NCBI GenBank assembly: GCA_963210345.1
Contig: OY723404.1
Coordinates: 28,947,892 to 29,011,891 of the forward strand
DNA length: 64,000 nucleotides
From: Inga oerstediana
Taxonomy: Eukaryota > Streptophyta > Magnoliopsida > Fabales > Fabaceae
Direction: 5' to 3'
Part shown: positions 1 through 10,803 of the stretch, one piece after another
Numbering within the stretch: the first letter of the stretch is position 1
Layout: each line of letters begins with the position of its first letter
Made by a program: the position numbers and the translations under genes
The notes under the pieces: model-generated
Told to the model about the DNA's origin: nothing
What the model saw: only the letters and a program-made list of their open reading frames with translations
Database searches by the model: none

Positions 1-1091
1 AAATAATAACCTCTTGCTTTATTAGTCAAATGATCATTTTGCCCATACATTTTTTCCTAGTTCCGCACCTTGCTGTGTAATATCCTCAATCATAATTAAG
101 GGCTAATAACTTCAAAGTGATGTAATTAATGTTGATTAAGCACTTTTGAAGTATATGATGTGAATTGTGATGTAAAAATGTGTTTGATATGCATTATGAC
201 AATTAGGGGTAAAATGGTAAATTTACTGAATGATTGGTCAGTTACTGAAGAGGAAACTCATAGGTAACTCAAGATCAATGGCTAGGATTGATTCTTGAAT
301 GACCAAGAGGCGGAATCAAGTATTTATGTGAGTATATGAAATCATTGAAGGAAGCACAAGATATTGACATGTGGTAAGTTGTGGACCTTTGGATCAAGTC
401 AAATATTCACAGCTCATTTTTCTCTTCCCTTTCTCCCTCCAAGTCGATTGAAGCATGGGAAAAAGGGGAAAGATCATATCATCATTATCCTTATCTCATT
501 CTCTCACCATTCTCCATTTTCGGCGGAACCAAAGAAGAAAGAGAAAGAGAAAAGCTCGAGCTTTGGTAAGCAAATGCCCTCATATGCTCAAGTGCTCTTA
601 ATTAATTTTGTTCATAGTGTCAAAAGCTTCATTCCTATGGTTGTATATTTTTTATTAGTGGTGTTTGAGAATTGGTGAAAACTTGGAAGTTGTGAAATCA
701 AGGAAACCACATTGGGGAAAGAAAGAGGTAAGCATTTGATGCATTTTGGTATATTTATGGTGATTTTTGGTTAAGTTTTGGAGATTCTGGAGTTTTGCCC
801 TGATTTCTTGTGATTTTGAAAGATATATTGGTACCAAACTATAACCTTGGACGATTAGAAGTGATTGGGAAATTATGGAAGTGAGAATGGATATTGGTGG
901 TTTTGGGTACATTTTGGGTAAAAACAGGGTGTATTGATTGGGAAGGAATTTAGGTGTTTTGAGGTTACCAATTGTTTCCTTAGGGAATTTTAGATAGAAA
1001 TGAGTTTTGGTATAAGTTATGGAACTATTGGAGCTAGTTTTGGTAAATCTGGAAAACCATATCAGTTGCTGCGATCTGGCTTCTGATAAGC

Positions 1092-1124
1092 CTCACTCAA
1101 GTGAGGAAAGGTCTCACTCGAGTG
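1092..1124. repeat. CACTCGAGTG-type palindromes, left part of the array in copy A
   Basis: CACTCAAGTG at 1095-1104 and the perfect palindrome CACTCGAGTG at 1115-1124 are 20 bp apart. Copy B interrupts the array shortly after; it resumes at 3945. Confidence 0.8.
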
Positions 1125-2562
1125 CAGTATGAAATTCTTAGTGTTTTAGTTAAGTCTTCAGGCAGAAATCACGAATGAACTTGTGTATCTGCGAGGTGTA
1201 ATATCCCAATTTTTGATTATGGGTTAATCATGATTATTATGGATAATTATGAATTTAATTGGAATTATTATGTGTTTTATGGCAATATTAAATTAATATG
1301 TCATAATTACTGAAAAATTGGAATAATGGAAATATTGGCCATAAGTGGTAATTAATGGAGAAATTAATAACTAACTAAGAGAAAATGGGATGTGTGATTA
1401 AAATGGCTAATGGAGAGATTAAAGTAGCTAATTGGTGACTTAATTGGTGTAAGCCAATAGCAAGTTGACATGTGGCAAAAGTGTGAATGGTGAGTGATGA
1501 GGAGAAAAGTCAAATAGGAGAGTATTATAATCATTTTCTCTCTTTCTTCACTCCTCCTCCCTCTCATCTCTCACGTCCTCTCTCTCCATCTCACCATCTT
1601 TCTCTCATTCTTGCTCTCTCTCTCTCGTCAGCCATGGAAGGGGAAAGGGAAGGGAAGAAAGCTTGAAATAGGTAAGGAAAATGATCCCTATTGCTCAAAC
1701 TCCCTTCATTAAAGTTGATCCTTGAGTTAAGAGCAACATTTCTATGGTTGTATTTTGTCCATTGGTTGTGGTTTGTGGCCACACGAAATTTTGGGAGGTG
1801 GTGAATCAAGAACTCCCTTTGAGAAAGTTGATAAGGTGAGTGAGACCTATCTATCTATCTATGTTTTATGCCAAATGGATTAACTTGGATTTTCTGGAAT
1901 TCTTGGGCCATTTTCGAAAATGAGGGCCATTGAGAGTTTGGTATGGAATTTGTACGTTTGGAATGCATTTTGGATAGATAGAATTGTTTAGGATGGAAAT
2001 TGTTAAGTTTGGAGAATTTGAGATTTTAGTGTTTAATGTTACCCAAAACCAAAGCATGATAATGGAATAGGATTTTGGTGATTTTGACATTCCCATTGGA
2101 TTCCTTGAGTGATTTTGTGTGGGAATGAGCTTGGTTTTTGATTTTGGGTTCATTTGAATCACTTGGGAAAAAGTTGGAAAGTTGTCTGGTTTGAGCTCTG
2201 TTTTGTGCAGTTTGTTTGCAAGAGCGTTTTGAATGACCAAATGGTATTGGAAAATTATGAAACATTCCAGTCTTAAATTTCACATCCCAAGCTTCAAAAT
2301 GGACATATATTTTGTGTCATTTCGTTTAGTATTCTGTGAGATATGGTTGTCCAAATTTTGGGATTGAAACAGAACTCTGTTTTGGAGTAGTGTGTAGTTT
2401 TTGGTGATTCTGTATTTGTGTAGTGATTTCCAGTGATGGGCTATATTTTTCCTTGAAAGAGGACTTATATACCTTTCATTTGGCTTTGGAATCACCCCGT
2501 TTCGATTTTTCTACAATTAGTTATGGTTTTTCAAAGTTCAGCCAAGAGTCAGGAAATTTCTT

Positions 2563-2699
2563 GGCCGCGGCCCATGAGTGGCTGGCCGCGGCCCAAGACT
2601 TTCTGGCCTGTTTTGGCCGCGGCCCATAGGTGGCTGGCTGTGGCCCACGGCCTTCTGACCATATTTTGGCCGCGGCCCAAGGAAGGGCTGGCCGCGGCC
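2563..2699. repeat. Six-unit GGCCGCGGCC palindrome array, alternating 21/31 bp
   Basis: Units start at 2563, 2584, 2615, 2636 (variant GGCTGTGGCC), 2668 and 2690. Spacings are 21, 31, 21, 32 and 22, giving a 52-53 bp higher-order repeat made of two palindromes. GC content is far above the surrounding AT-rich LTR. The same spacing occurs at 30233-30366 and 63934-63997 with other palindromes. Confidence 0.92.
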
Positions 2700-3423
2700 C
2701 ACCCCTGTGTTCCAGCGCTTTAAGTTTTCGTAAGGAGATCTCTAACCTATTATTTCCCAACCTTTTAGGGCATTTATTAGAGGCATTTGTGGCTTCTTAA
2801 GGGTCAATTATGATAACCAAAATTAAGTGTTTCAAGTTAATTAAGTCTTGGAATAGAATATAACTCTTTGTCCCTAATCATGATTCTAGGATACGACATT
2901 TGCCCTAGGTGGGAGAGACCGGTGCCGGAGTACGCCCGGAAGGATCAAGGTAGTGACTCTTCTCTCATATTATGTATGATGTTTTGGCATGCATAACTTA
3001 TCCTTGAATTTGTGAAATGTGTGCCATGGTCCATTACGGCGTGAGCAGGTTAGCATGAGCCGTGTAGGGATTGACGGTGGTCATCTCTAGGTCGGCCGTT
3101 GAACTGCCGTCGTAATCGACATGGATATTTGTGAATCCGACCCGTGAGGCGGTGTTTGTGAATCCAACCGTGGGCTGTGTGTATCTTGCCTGTATGGCTT
3201 GTGTATGAAATGCATTATATGAATCCCAGCTGTGGTGAAATGTATTGTGTGGATTGTTGTGATGCAATGCAACGTGAGCAATTCAGCGTGAGCAATCGTA
3301 AGGGATGACATGTGTCATACTAACCATTGCCGTTGTAACTGTCGTTGTAGTTGCTTGTTGTGGTTAATGATTTGGTTACATGCATTATTATTGTACATTA
3401 TATGATTGATTTGTTACTACGGG

Positions 3424-3437
3424 GATTCCTTAGAATC
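3424..3437 (+). promoter_or_regulatory. Hairpin upstream of the ACAGGG motif, copy B
   Basis: GATTC, loop CTTA, GAATC. This is the counterpart of the longer TGAGATTC hairpin in the other LTR copies, about 20-30 bp before the conserved YAG|ACAGGG motif. Confidence 0.5.
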
Positions 3438-3684
3438 TCACTCTCTTAAAAACCATGTTTTAGACAGGGCAGAAGGATCAAAGGGAAAGCGGGCGATGAA
3501 GAGCGGATAAAGCTCTGATTTAGATGTATATTTTGGTTTATTGGTTATCATGTATATCATTTGGATGTTTTTGGGAAACAATTGTATATAATAGAATTGG
3601 TGGTATAGTTTTGTGTAATCCCCAAGTTAAGGGTAATGAATTGTGGGCTTTGTGCCTTTGTAAAACCCTTATTAATGAATGGAA

Positions 3685-3699
3685 CCCGAGTGTGTCGGG
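3685..3699 (+). promoter_or_regulatory. Terminal-region hairpin CCCGA/TCGGG, copy B
   Basis: Five-base-pair stem with loop GTGTG. In other copies the stem is CCCGG/CCGGG, a compensatory change that supports an RNA structure in the 3' part of the LTR transcript. Confidence 0.6.
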
Positions 3700-3944
3700 A
3701 ATTTGCTTACACTCTGATATTTATGAATGAGATCAACATGTACAGGCCATTTAGTATTGAAATGTGAATATGAGACCATCATGAACATGTTTTGTAAAAG
3801 TTTTTGTAAGCCATGATTTTGGGAAGTTCGGTTTTGTTTAAGTCCCAAAATCATTTATGGTCTCTAATTCTATATCAATTATGTGTTTATGAACTAAATA
3901 TCGGCCTTAATCGTGAAGGGGGTTACACGAGGGGTATATGTTAT

Positions 3945-4300
3945 CACTCGAGTGCATAAGGCATCACTTGAGTGCAAGTGCATGTAGCACTATGGGTGAG
4001 TGTCTCGGGTTATCACTCGCAGGCATATTGTCAAGAGTGTGCGTGGGCACTCACAAGCATTAGGAAGTCACTCGAGTGCTAGGGCTGGTGCTCGAGTGCA
4101 CTTGTCGCCTTGGAGCCTTTGTTGCTCTCGGGTTGTCACTTCTTTCACCCCACTCGTTGGGACTCGGGTGCCTAAGTGAATGCTCGAGTGCATTGGCCAC
4201 TCTAAGAGGTGTTGGTGCTCTCGGGTACACACTTTCTATGTTTGACTCACTGGGACTCGAGTGTGAGTGAGGGCAACACTTGAGTGAGGCCTTCTTAACA
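3945..4300. repeat. CACTCGAGTG-type palindromes, right part of the array in copy A
   Basis: Perfect or near-perfect units include 3945-3954, 3965-3974, 4069-4078 and 4090-4099, as doublets about 20 bp apart. More degenerate CACTCG and CTCGGG units are interspersed to about 4290. It continues the array begun at 1092, from which copy B separates it. Confidence 0.85.
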
Positions 4301-5083
4301 AGAGTGAGTCAGCCCAAAATTAGCATTTTACTTCCTAAAAAGGTATCTTCGAGGTAGTTTCTCCCAACCCTTTAGGCATATGAATAGACCTATAATGGTC
4401 ACTTAAAGAGTTTAAATGATAACCAACTTAAAGTACTACGGAATTAAGAACTTGGAAAAGAGATTGATGGGTTGTCCCTAATTTGGTTTATAGGATTTGA
4501 TATTTGCCGTACACGAGTCTACTGTGCCAAAAAACATCAGGAAAGGACAAGGTAATGGCTCTTTCTCTTATACTGTGCGTGGAACATTATATGTATGTTA
4601 GTCATAGATTGAGAATACATTGTGATACATTGTGAATACATAGAGATCGAAGCGAAAGCTGACACATAGTGATACATTATGATACTTTGTGAATACATAG
4701 AGATCGTAGCGAAAGCTGACGAATAGAGTTTACAGCCATGAGTGCTGTCGTTTGTGGCGTGAGCCATGATACATTGTGATACTGCTTAACATGATCATAT
4801 ATGCTATGTGTTTATGCACTGTGTGAGTGATTTGTTACTACTGGGATTATCTTGAATCTCATTCTTTCCAATTACTAACATTTCAGACAGGGCAAGTTGC
4901 TCTAAAGAGAAGCTGGCAACCTGGAGCGATTAGGCCCCTTTGGGGTATATTTGATTTTGGGATGTTGGTTACCTACTTTGAACTTGGGATTACTGTATCT
5001 CTTGAGGTGTAAATATTACATTGATTTTGGTCATGTAATCCCCTAGTTGGTACCTATAAACCCTTAGTTTATATATGTACAAA

Positions 5084-5099
5084 CCTGGGAGTTACCGGG
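5084..5099 (+). promoter_or_regulatory. Terminal-region hairpin CCTGG/CCGGG, copy A
   Basis: Stem CCTGG with CCGGG (one T-G pair), loop GAGTTA. Same position as the CCCGG/CCGGG hairpin of the other copies, just before a conserved ACACTCTGAT string. Confidence 0.5.
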
Positions 5100-5809
5100 G
5101 ATTTGGTTGTACACTCTGATATATATGAATATAAATTAACTACACAGGTAATTATATTCAAAATTCGAATTTGAGACCAGGATGGGAAAAAGTTTTTGAA
5201 AGATTTTATGAAAACCCTATAGTAAAGTAAGGAGTTGAAAAGAGTTTAAATTATCCGACGGTCTCTAAACCAGCTTAATTATGTGTTATCGAATCATAAT
5301 TACGCTAATCAAGGCAGGGGGTTACATGTTGGAAATCTGACAGAATTTTCATCAAACTTTGAAAATTCATATCTAATTGTACAGATGGCCAATTGGTATG
5401 GTTCCAAGGGCTATGTGACCCTTATTAAGTCTATTTTTAGGGAAAAATATAGTCTTTTGCCCATTGAAAGCTCATAATTCCTAGAATTTCCATTTTTAGA
5501 TGATGTGACAAAAGCTAGCCAGTTTTATTGGGTTAATTTCAAAAATACACAACTCTTTATGTACAGTTCCAAATAATTTATATGACCTATCAAATTAAAG
5601 CTTCATAAGCCTACCTTTATTCTGGAAAATATCATAAGCATTAGAAATCATTTGCCTGCCCAAAAATACATGACAATCTCATTGCCACACAAGAAATCAC
5701 ACCCATAGCAAAGTTTACATTCTCGGCACATTTGATAAATTAGGTCTTAGCAGTCCACTTAATTCAGGTTTATTCTCATGCCTCTAGTTCCAAAATTTGG
5801 GATGTTACA

Positions 5810-5822
5810 TTTTTCCCCTATT
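5810..5822 (-). other. Polypurine tract of the minus-strand element
   Basis: Minus-strand AATAGGGGAAAAA directly abuts the 3' LTR. A GAGGATGAAATT string lies just upstream, as in gypsy elements. It would prime plus-strand DNA synthesis. Confidence 0.7.
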
Positions 5823-7511
5823 AATAAATTTCATCCTCAAAATTTGAACATCGTATAGAATTATCTATACCTTGGGGTATCCCTTTTTATCCCTTAATCT
5901 ATCTCTTTCTTGTACTGGCTCACAAACCATGCAACACAACTATCATTATATTCTTAGCATAGATCTCAGATAGTATTCAAATTCACATGCTTTATAATGA
6001 CATTCAATAATCAGTGTGCAACATAAACAACTAGCATATAAGATCTTATAGCCTAGGGACGCTGCCCCATACAATCTTGCACACAGAGTCTTATACCTCG
6101 AGCCTTTACTCATCGCAATTTTCAATTACATAACATTTTATCGGCCTAAGGACATACATGCCTATCAGGTCTTATGGCTTAAGGACATACAGTGCATCAT
6201 CTTTGGTAAATACATACTGAGACTAACTACCACAAGACTTACAACCCATTAGGTATTATTGCCCTGTACCAATATGTACACTGGGGCTTACTGCCAATAT
6301 GAGTGGCTATTCGTCATCATGATGCCTTGTTACACATGGGCTCATTCTAATCTCTGCCTGTATATTGCACTACTGACTACATAATTCGCATTACTGCAAA
6401 CCTCACAGGTTGCATCATTATAAACCACACAGCCATATAGATCTCTATATTACAGACCACACAGTTCACCTTATTATAAATCACAAAGCAGACCATATAG
6501 TTCACCACACAGCAGACTATACAGTTAACCACACAGCAGACCACATAAGTCGCCACATAGCAGACCATATAGTTCACCATATAGTAAACGACACAATTCA
6601 CCACATAGCAAGTTAAGCTCTGGAAGCCAAAGCTTATATGTGACTTCCCAACACCACTCATAGGTGCTCTCATATTCACAAATTATCTCCCTAAATAGAT
6701 CAGAATATCAATACTAAGTCTATCACAGCTCATCTAAATGTTGTCACTAATTCCATACTATGAAAAATTATCCCTCAGGAGCAAGTTTAAGCAAAGGCAC
6801 CTATTTGTCATCATATGATTGGCCTCATCACCATGTTTCATTTCTCAAAGAATATTTACTTGCCATGGCTATCAGCCTGATATGGCTTACTATTATTCCT
6901 CTCAGAGGGAACTTCTTAATTCATATGTTTCTTAGAAGGACTCCCACTGTTCAATGTATCTTTACTATTAACATACCCAATATTTACTGTATTGAGTTAG
7001 GTCTAACTTCTTGACTTGGCCCAGCACCTATACCTTTTAGTCTCATCACCTTTATGCTTTACTACATGGAAAAAAGAAAGAGGTAAACTTCACATAACAC
7101 AAGGGCATATATGTCATTTCATAAAGTATTGGGTACACAGATACTTCTGTAAAAACATATAACATATGTTTATAGTAGTTAGAGAAAGCCTAAAACAAGA
7201 TACATCTTTTGAACTATACAACATATGCTTGTTCTTTTGTGTTACATAACATAACATGTTCATGTAACTTCCTAAGGGGTCACCTACCCCAAGATTTCCC
7301 TAACTTGAGCACGCTTAACTTTTGTGTACCTGTGTGAAAAGGTAGATACCAGCTTCAACTGCTTCTGACTACCGATACCCCGTGACTGTCCTTGTCTCAA
7401 AAATCATGCTCACCACCTTCAGGCATAAATTACTATGTAGGGACTACATATCAGTGTCAATACGTGCACAATATCAATTCTGATACCATTATTAGAACCG
7501 AAACCATTAGT
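5823..7511 (-). other. Non-coding internal region of the minus-strand element
   Basis: No gag or pol motif is visible in any frame. From about 6405 to 6610 there is a degenerate short tandem repeat built from units like ACCACACAGCAGACCATATAGTTC, roughly 20-27 bp each. It gives a spurious repetitive reading frame (HIVHHTADYTVNHT and similar) that should not be taken for a gene. The rest is unremarkable AT-rich sequence. Confidence 0.65.
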
Positions 7512-7526
7512 GCTCTAACACCAAAA
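7512..7526 (-). other. Primer binding site-like sequence, minus strand
   Basis: Minus strand TTTTGGTGTTAGAGC is a diverged match to the initiator tRNA-Met PBS (TGGTATCAGAGC). Its placement matches the intact TTTTGGTAACAGAGC after the 5' LTR of the element at 23969. Confidence 0.55.
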
Positions 7527-9683
7527 CTATCACGCATTATCTTATTTTCACTTTTTTCAGAGTACTTGCGCGTAGTTCGGTTGGCATATAAAAATAGCAT
7601 AAAAATACTGATAAAAAGTGCTTGATTACAGAAATTCCCCGTAGGGATTGTATATAACCATTACACATAATGTAGCCGCACATAGATACTAGGGTGTCTA
7701 ATCTCGTTACTGTGAAACTCAGGAATCCTTCCTTCTTCGTTCTACTACAGCATTTTTCTACGTGTAGTCCTCTTTTCTACTCTTAGCACGCCTCCTGTGA
7801 TCATCTGTCTAAGTGGTTGGTCAGCGGAGGGTGAGATTCGAGAGAATCTCAGTAGAAAATAGTACCAATAAGCTTGCAAGATAAGTGCTTAATGCATGAC
7901 ATGCTTGTATTAGATAAACTCACACTAACACAATGACATATCTGCGTGCACAATGCTTCAAACAACATACTCATGGCCATAGCATAAATAGAAACAGTTC
8001 TTCAATCATTCATATATGTTTCACATAATCAAGAAAATCAATCACATGCATCAATACACAAGCACAAATATCAAATACATGTAGGAGAGGTAAGTTCACT
8101 ACCTTATGTCTTTAAGTCTTCTTTTTGTTCCTTTTCTTCCAACCATTGAAGTTTCTTTCTTCTTGACCTCTTATAGCCCTAAATAAATACCCATATTATT
8201 AGAGCCATGAAATTAAATGTCCAATGGGACTACATGGGCCTTTGGGACATGTCTCTTATATTTGGACCCAAATTACTTTAATTACCATAATTTCGTAGGA
8301 TTGACCCAATTTTCCAGTTTTATTGACCAAATTTGGAAATTCATAATTAATTCTACAAAAATCCAAATTATGTATAATCATCCAAAAATCACAACCACAT
8401 ACTATTCGACATAATTTTTTTTTGCAGAATATAATAGAATACTAAAAGCCATCAAAATCCAGCTCCTTTCCCAGATTCTGTACAGAACAGAATAAAACCC
8501 TTTTTTCCCCAAAAATCTAGTTTTGCTAATTAAGCTTCAGTACTTATAATCTAACATCATTAAACCTTCTTTAACTCATTTCTCATGATTACAAAACCAT
8601 TAAGCTTCATTTTTTTTCATGGTGTTTGAAAATCAGAGCAGTTACACAACTCTATGAAAAATTACTCAAGCATCATAATATTTGACTCAAATCAAAGCTT
8701 CCGCCTACCTGCACGATTCTGCAACCGGTTCTTGATTCTGACAGTATGTACTCTGAGTAGACAACACCAAACTCCATCAATCAAAAATCTGAAACCATAG
8801 AATTAAAGACCATAGTGAGGAGAAGAAGGTTTGTGAAGGACTTACTAGGTGAAAGCTGTGCTTTGGTAGTGAAATTGGTGAATTTACCTAGTAGTTTTTT
8901 ACTATTCATCAACTTCTTTCCTCTTTTGATTTTTGCTTTTTTTGGGCAATTTTGCTGATTTTTTGGAGGCTGCTGGACATTTTTAATGGAGAGATGAAAA
9001 GTAACTTTTTCAATCTCCAAAATTGCCCTTGGTTTGGGTAAAAATAACCAAGTTGCCATTCGGTTGAATTTCAACTGTCCAGTTTCTTTTCTCTTTCCAT
9101 TTTGACCAAATAATTCCCCAGAAAAAGGGAAAAATAATAACCTATTGCTTTATTGGTCAAATGACCATTTTGCCCATATATTTTTTCCCATTTTCGCACC
9201 TTGCTGGAAATTTGATTGAATTTTAATCAAACTATGAAAATTAATATCTAATTGTACAGATGTCCAATTGGTATGATTCTAAAAGCTATGTGAACTTTAT
9301 TAAGTCTATTTTTAGACAACAATATAGTCTTTAACCAATTGGAAGCTCATAATTCCCAAAATTTCTATTTTTGGATGTAGTCATAAAAGCTAGCCAGTTT
9401 TACTGGGCTAACTTCAAAAATACACAACTCTTTATGTACGACTCCAAATAACTTATATACCTATCAAATTAAATCTTGATAAGTCTACTTTTGTTCTAAA
9501 AAATATCATAGGCATTGGATATCATTTGTTTGTCCTAAGACACATGACAATGTCACTGCCACGTAGGAAATCACACTTGCAGCAAAGTTTACATTCCTGA
9601 GACACTTGCTAGACTGGGACTTAGCCGTCTACTTGATTCAAGCTTCTTCTCATGCCTCTAGTCCCAAAATTTGGGATGTTACA
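7527..9683 (-). repeat. 5' LTR of the minus-strand gypsy-type element
   Basis: Minus strand starts TGTAACATCCCAAA at 9683. The inner end near 7527 is decayed (no clear CA) and was placed by the adjacent PBS-like site, so it is approximate. It includes the family hairpin at 7832-7851. The 9131-9683 part matches the split left LTR. The 97-codon minus-strand ORF inside (8781-9074) resembles no family I know. Confidence 0.7.
7832..7851 (-). promoter_or_regulatory. Perfect 8-bp hairpin TGAGATTC/GAATCTCA
   Basis: An 8-bp perfect inverted repeat with a 4-base loop. It is the same element as in the LTRs at 25179-25198 and 30847-30866, on the opposite strand as expected for this element's orientation. 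Confidence 0.6.
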
Positions 9684-10803
9684 ATCTCTTACATGAAATG
9701 TTAAGGATGAATAAATTAAGAAGATTCATAACTGTTCTTGGAGACATGTAATGCCCCTACTACTACTGTTAAAAAGCTTGAAAATTAAGAAAAATATTAG
9801 GAAGCTAGCATTATAAAAGCCAACCATACTAAATTAGCATACCTCTGCCTTTCTAGTACTAATAGGATCATTCGCATTAAAAGTTGGGATCACTCTTAAT
9901 TTCAATAAGGAATTAGCGGGACCACCGTAGCTAACTATTCGTAGCATGAGATAATCATAACATTTATTGCTTTTCATATTGTATGAATTGTTATTTGTTG
10001 TGGTTTTAATTTCTAAATTTGTTTGGGGATGGTGAACAATATGCTAAAGTTTTACAAGGGTTGTAAATTTTTTTTAAATACAACCAACATATCGTGCATT
10101 CCTCTACATAATCTGGATGTACATTCTCTTCTCATCTCACTCCTCTCATATGTTTAATGAAGTTTCTCAATGTATTTTTATTTTCTTATTAGAGAGGTCC
10201 CCTAGTTGGCTTGAGATGATTTAAGTTAGGTGAGCCATATTGTGTCATGTTGAAATTATGTTTCCTTTGATTAGATCATTACATGCATATTTTTCATATA
10301 TATGCATATTTGTATGAGATACAACCGCGGTATATGTATTCATATAAATGAAATAATTAATTAAGCCCTCTAAAGGAAATCTTAAGTCATAGTGTCGTCA
10401 ATTAATGAATACTTTTCAAAATCTAGATCACTCAATTGTAGGTTCCACCAAAGTGGATGCATTTGAGTTATCTTTATGAGACAACCGTGAGTAATGGTGC
10501 TACTCATAAAGATTCATTATTTTTTTGACTTAATTGAGATTAACAAAATAGTTTTGGATCTCAAGGCATTAGATGGGATTAAACATGCCAGATCATATGA
10601 TAAACAATTCCCATAAAGTTCCAAGAGTTATGTGTAATGTAATTGGTAAAGAGGTTACCTACCTAAATAACTTGATTTAAGCATCCTGCCAAAGCGTACT
10701 TAAATTTAAGTAAAATATGGATCTTAGCCTGCTAATTATTACATTGAGGGTTGTTATTTAGTGAAAGATTACAAACCAACTTTGGATATTTTATTGCAGA
10801 ATC
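9684..10803. other. Unassigned AT-rich stretch
   Basis: No coding sequence, LTR pair or PBS recognised. The copia element that follows should have its 5' LTR and PBS here, but nothing matches its 3' LTR start (GGAAATTATGCCC), so the 5' LTR is deleted or too diverged. The last 400 bp may be its untranslated leader. A TGTAATGCCCC string at about 9750 resembles a gypsy-type LTR start, but no further homology was visible. Confidence 0.4.

Larger units (their letters stand above)
1197..3927 (+). mobile_element. Solo LTR (copy B) nested in copy A, TSD CGAGG
   Basis: Begins TGTAATATCCC and ends GGGGGTTACA, flanked by a perfect 5-bp duplication CGAGG at 1192-1196 and 3928-3932. Length is 2731 bp. 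It sits inside the CACTCGAGTG array of copy A. Features in order: a TATA-like AT-rich stretch near 1519-1530, a very CT-rich leader (about 1540-1630), AGGTAAG (1670-1676) and AGGTGAG (1834-1840), a GGCCGCGGCC array (2563-2699), hairpins, and TTTTAG|ACAGGG at 3458-3469. I see no coding sequence. Confidence 0.95.
76..5326 (+). mobile_element. Solo LTR (gypsy-type family, copy A), itself interrupted
   Basis: Begins TGTAATATCC and ends GGGGGTTACA. Flanks are TGCTG (71-75) and TGTTG (5327-5331), a 5-bp target duplication with one mismatch; the empty site is preserved at about 9200-9207 as CCTTGCTGG. Without the nested copy B and its duplicated site it is about 2.5 kb, which fits one LTR of this family. 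No internal domain or second LTR is present, so it is a solo LTR left by unequal recombination. Shared family landmarks are a CT-rich leader with AGGTAAG motifs, a palindrome array, an ACAGGG motif and a terminal hairpin. The small ORFs inside are not conserved between copies. Confidence 0.88.
1..5809 (-). repeat. 3' LTR of the minus-strand element, split by a nested solo LTR
   Basis: Only 1-75 and 5332-5809 belong to this LTR. The bases between are a later insertion plus its target-site duplication. The two parts join into a sequence collinear with 9131-9683. The LTR terminus at 5809 reads GGGATGTTACA on the plus strand. Confidence 0.75.
1..9683 (-). mobile_element. Non-autonomous gypsy-type LTR retrotransposon, minus strand, runs off the left edge
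   Basis: Two related LTRs face the minus strand. The right one ends at 9683 and the left one at 5809; both begin (minus strand) TGTAACATCCCAAA. Positions 1-75 match 9131-9205 and 5332-5809 match 9207-9683, so the left LTR is the same sequence split by an insertion. Just inside the left LTR lies a purine tract preceded by a GAGGATGAAATTTA motif of the kind seen before the 3' LTR in gypsy elements. A PBS-like site adjoins the right LTR. The internal 1.7 kb codes for nothing recognisable, so the element would have needed proteins from another element. Its outer left end lies outside the window, so its TSD cannot be checked. Confidence 0.75.

Noticed and set aside
364..678. 104-codon ORF in copy A
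   Set aside because: Lies in the CT-rich LTR leader and crosses a donor-like motif; no family resemblance and no conserved frame in the other LTRs.
2563..2699. Restriction-site clusters (CCGCGG, CTCGAG, CTGCAG) as cloning or adaptor artefacts
   Set aside because: They sit in genomic LTRs with TSDs, extend over hundreds of bases with diverged units, and recur in several loci.
2521..2760. Ala/Pro/Trp-rich ORFs on both strands over the GC-rich array
   Set aside because: Side effect of the GGCCGCGGCC array; no start context or homology.
6377..6679. 100-codon ORF with repeated VVNYMVCYV-like residues (minus) and its plus-strand shadow
   Set aside because: Translation of a degenerate tandem repeat, not a protein.
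9684..10803. Possible 5' LTR of the copia element
   Set aside because: No match to the 3' LTR start and no PBS seen; not enough to annotate an LTR.
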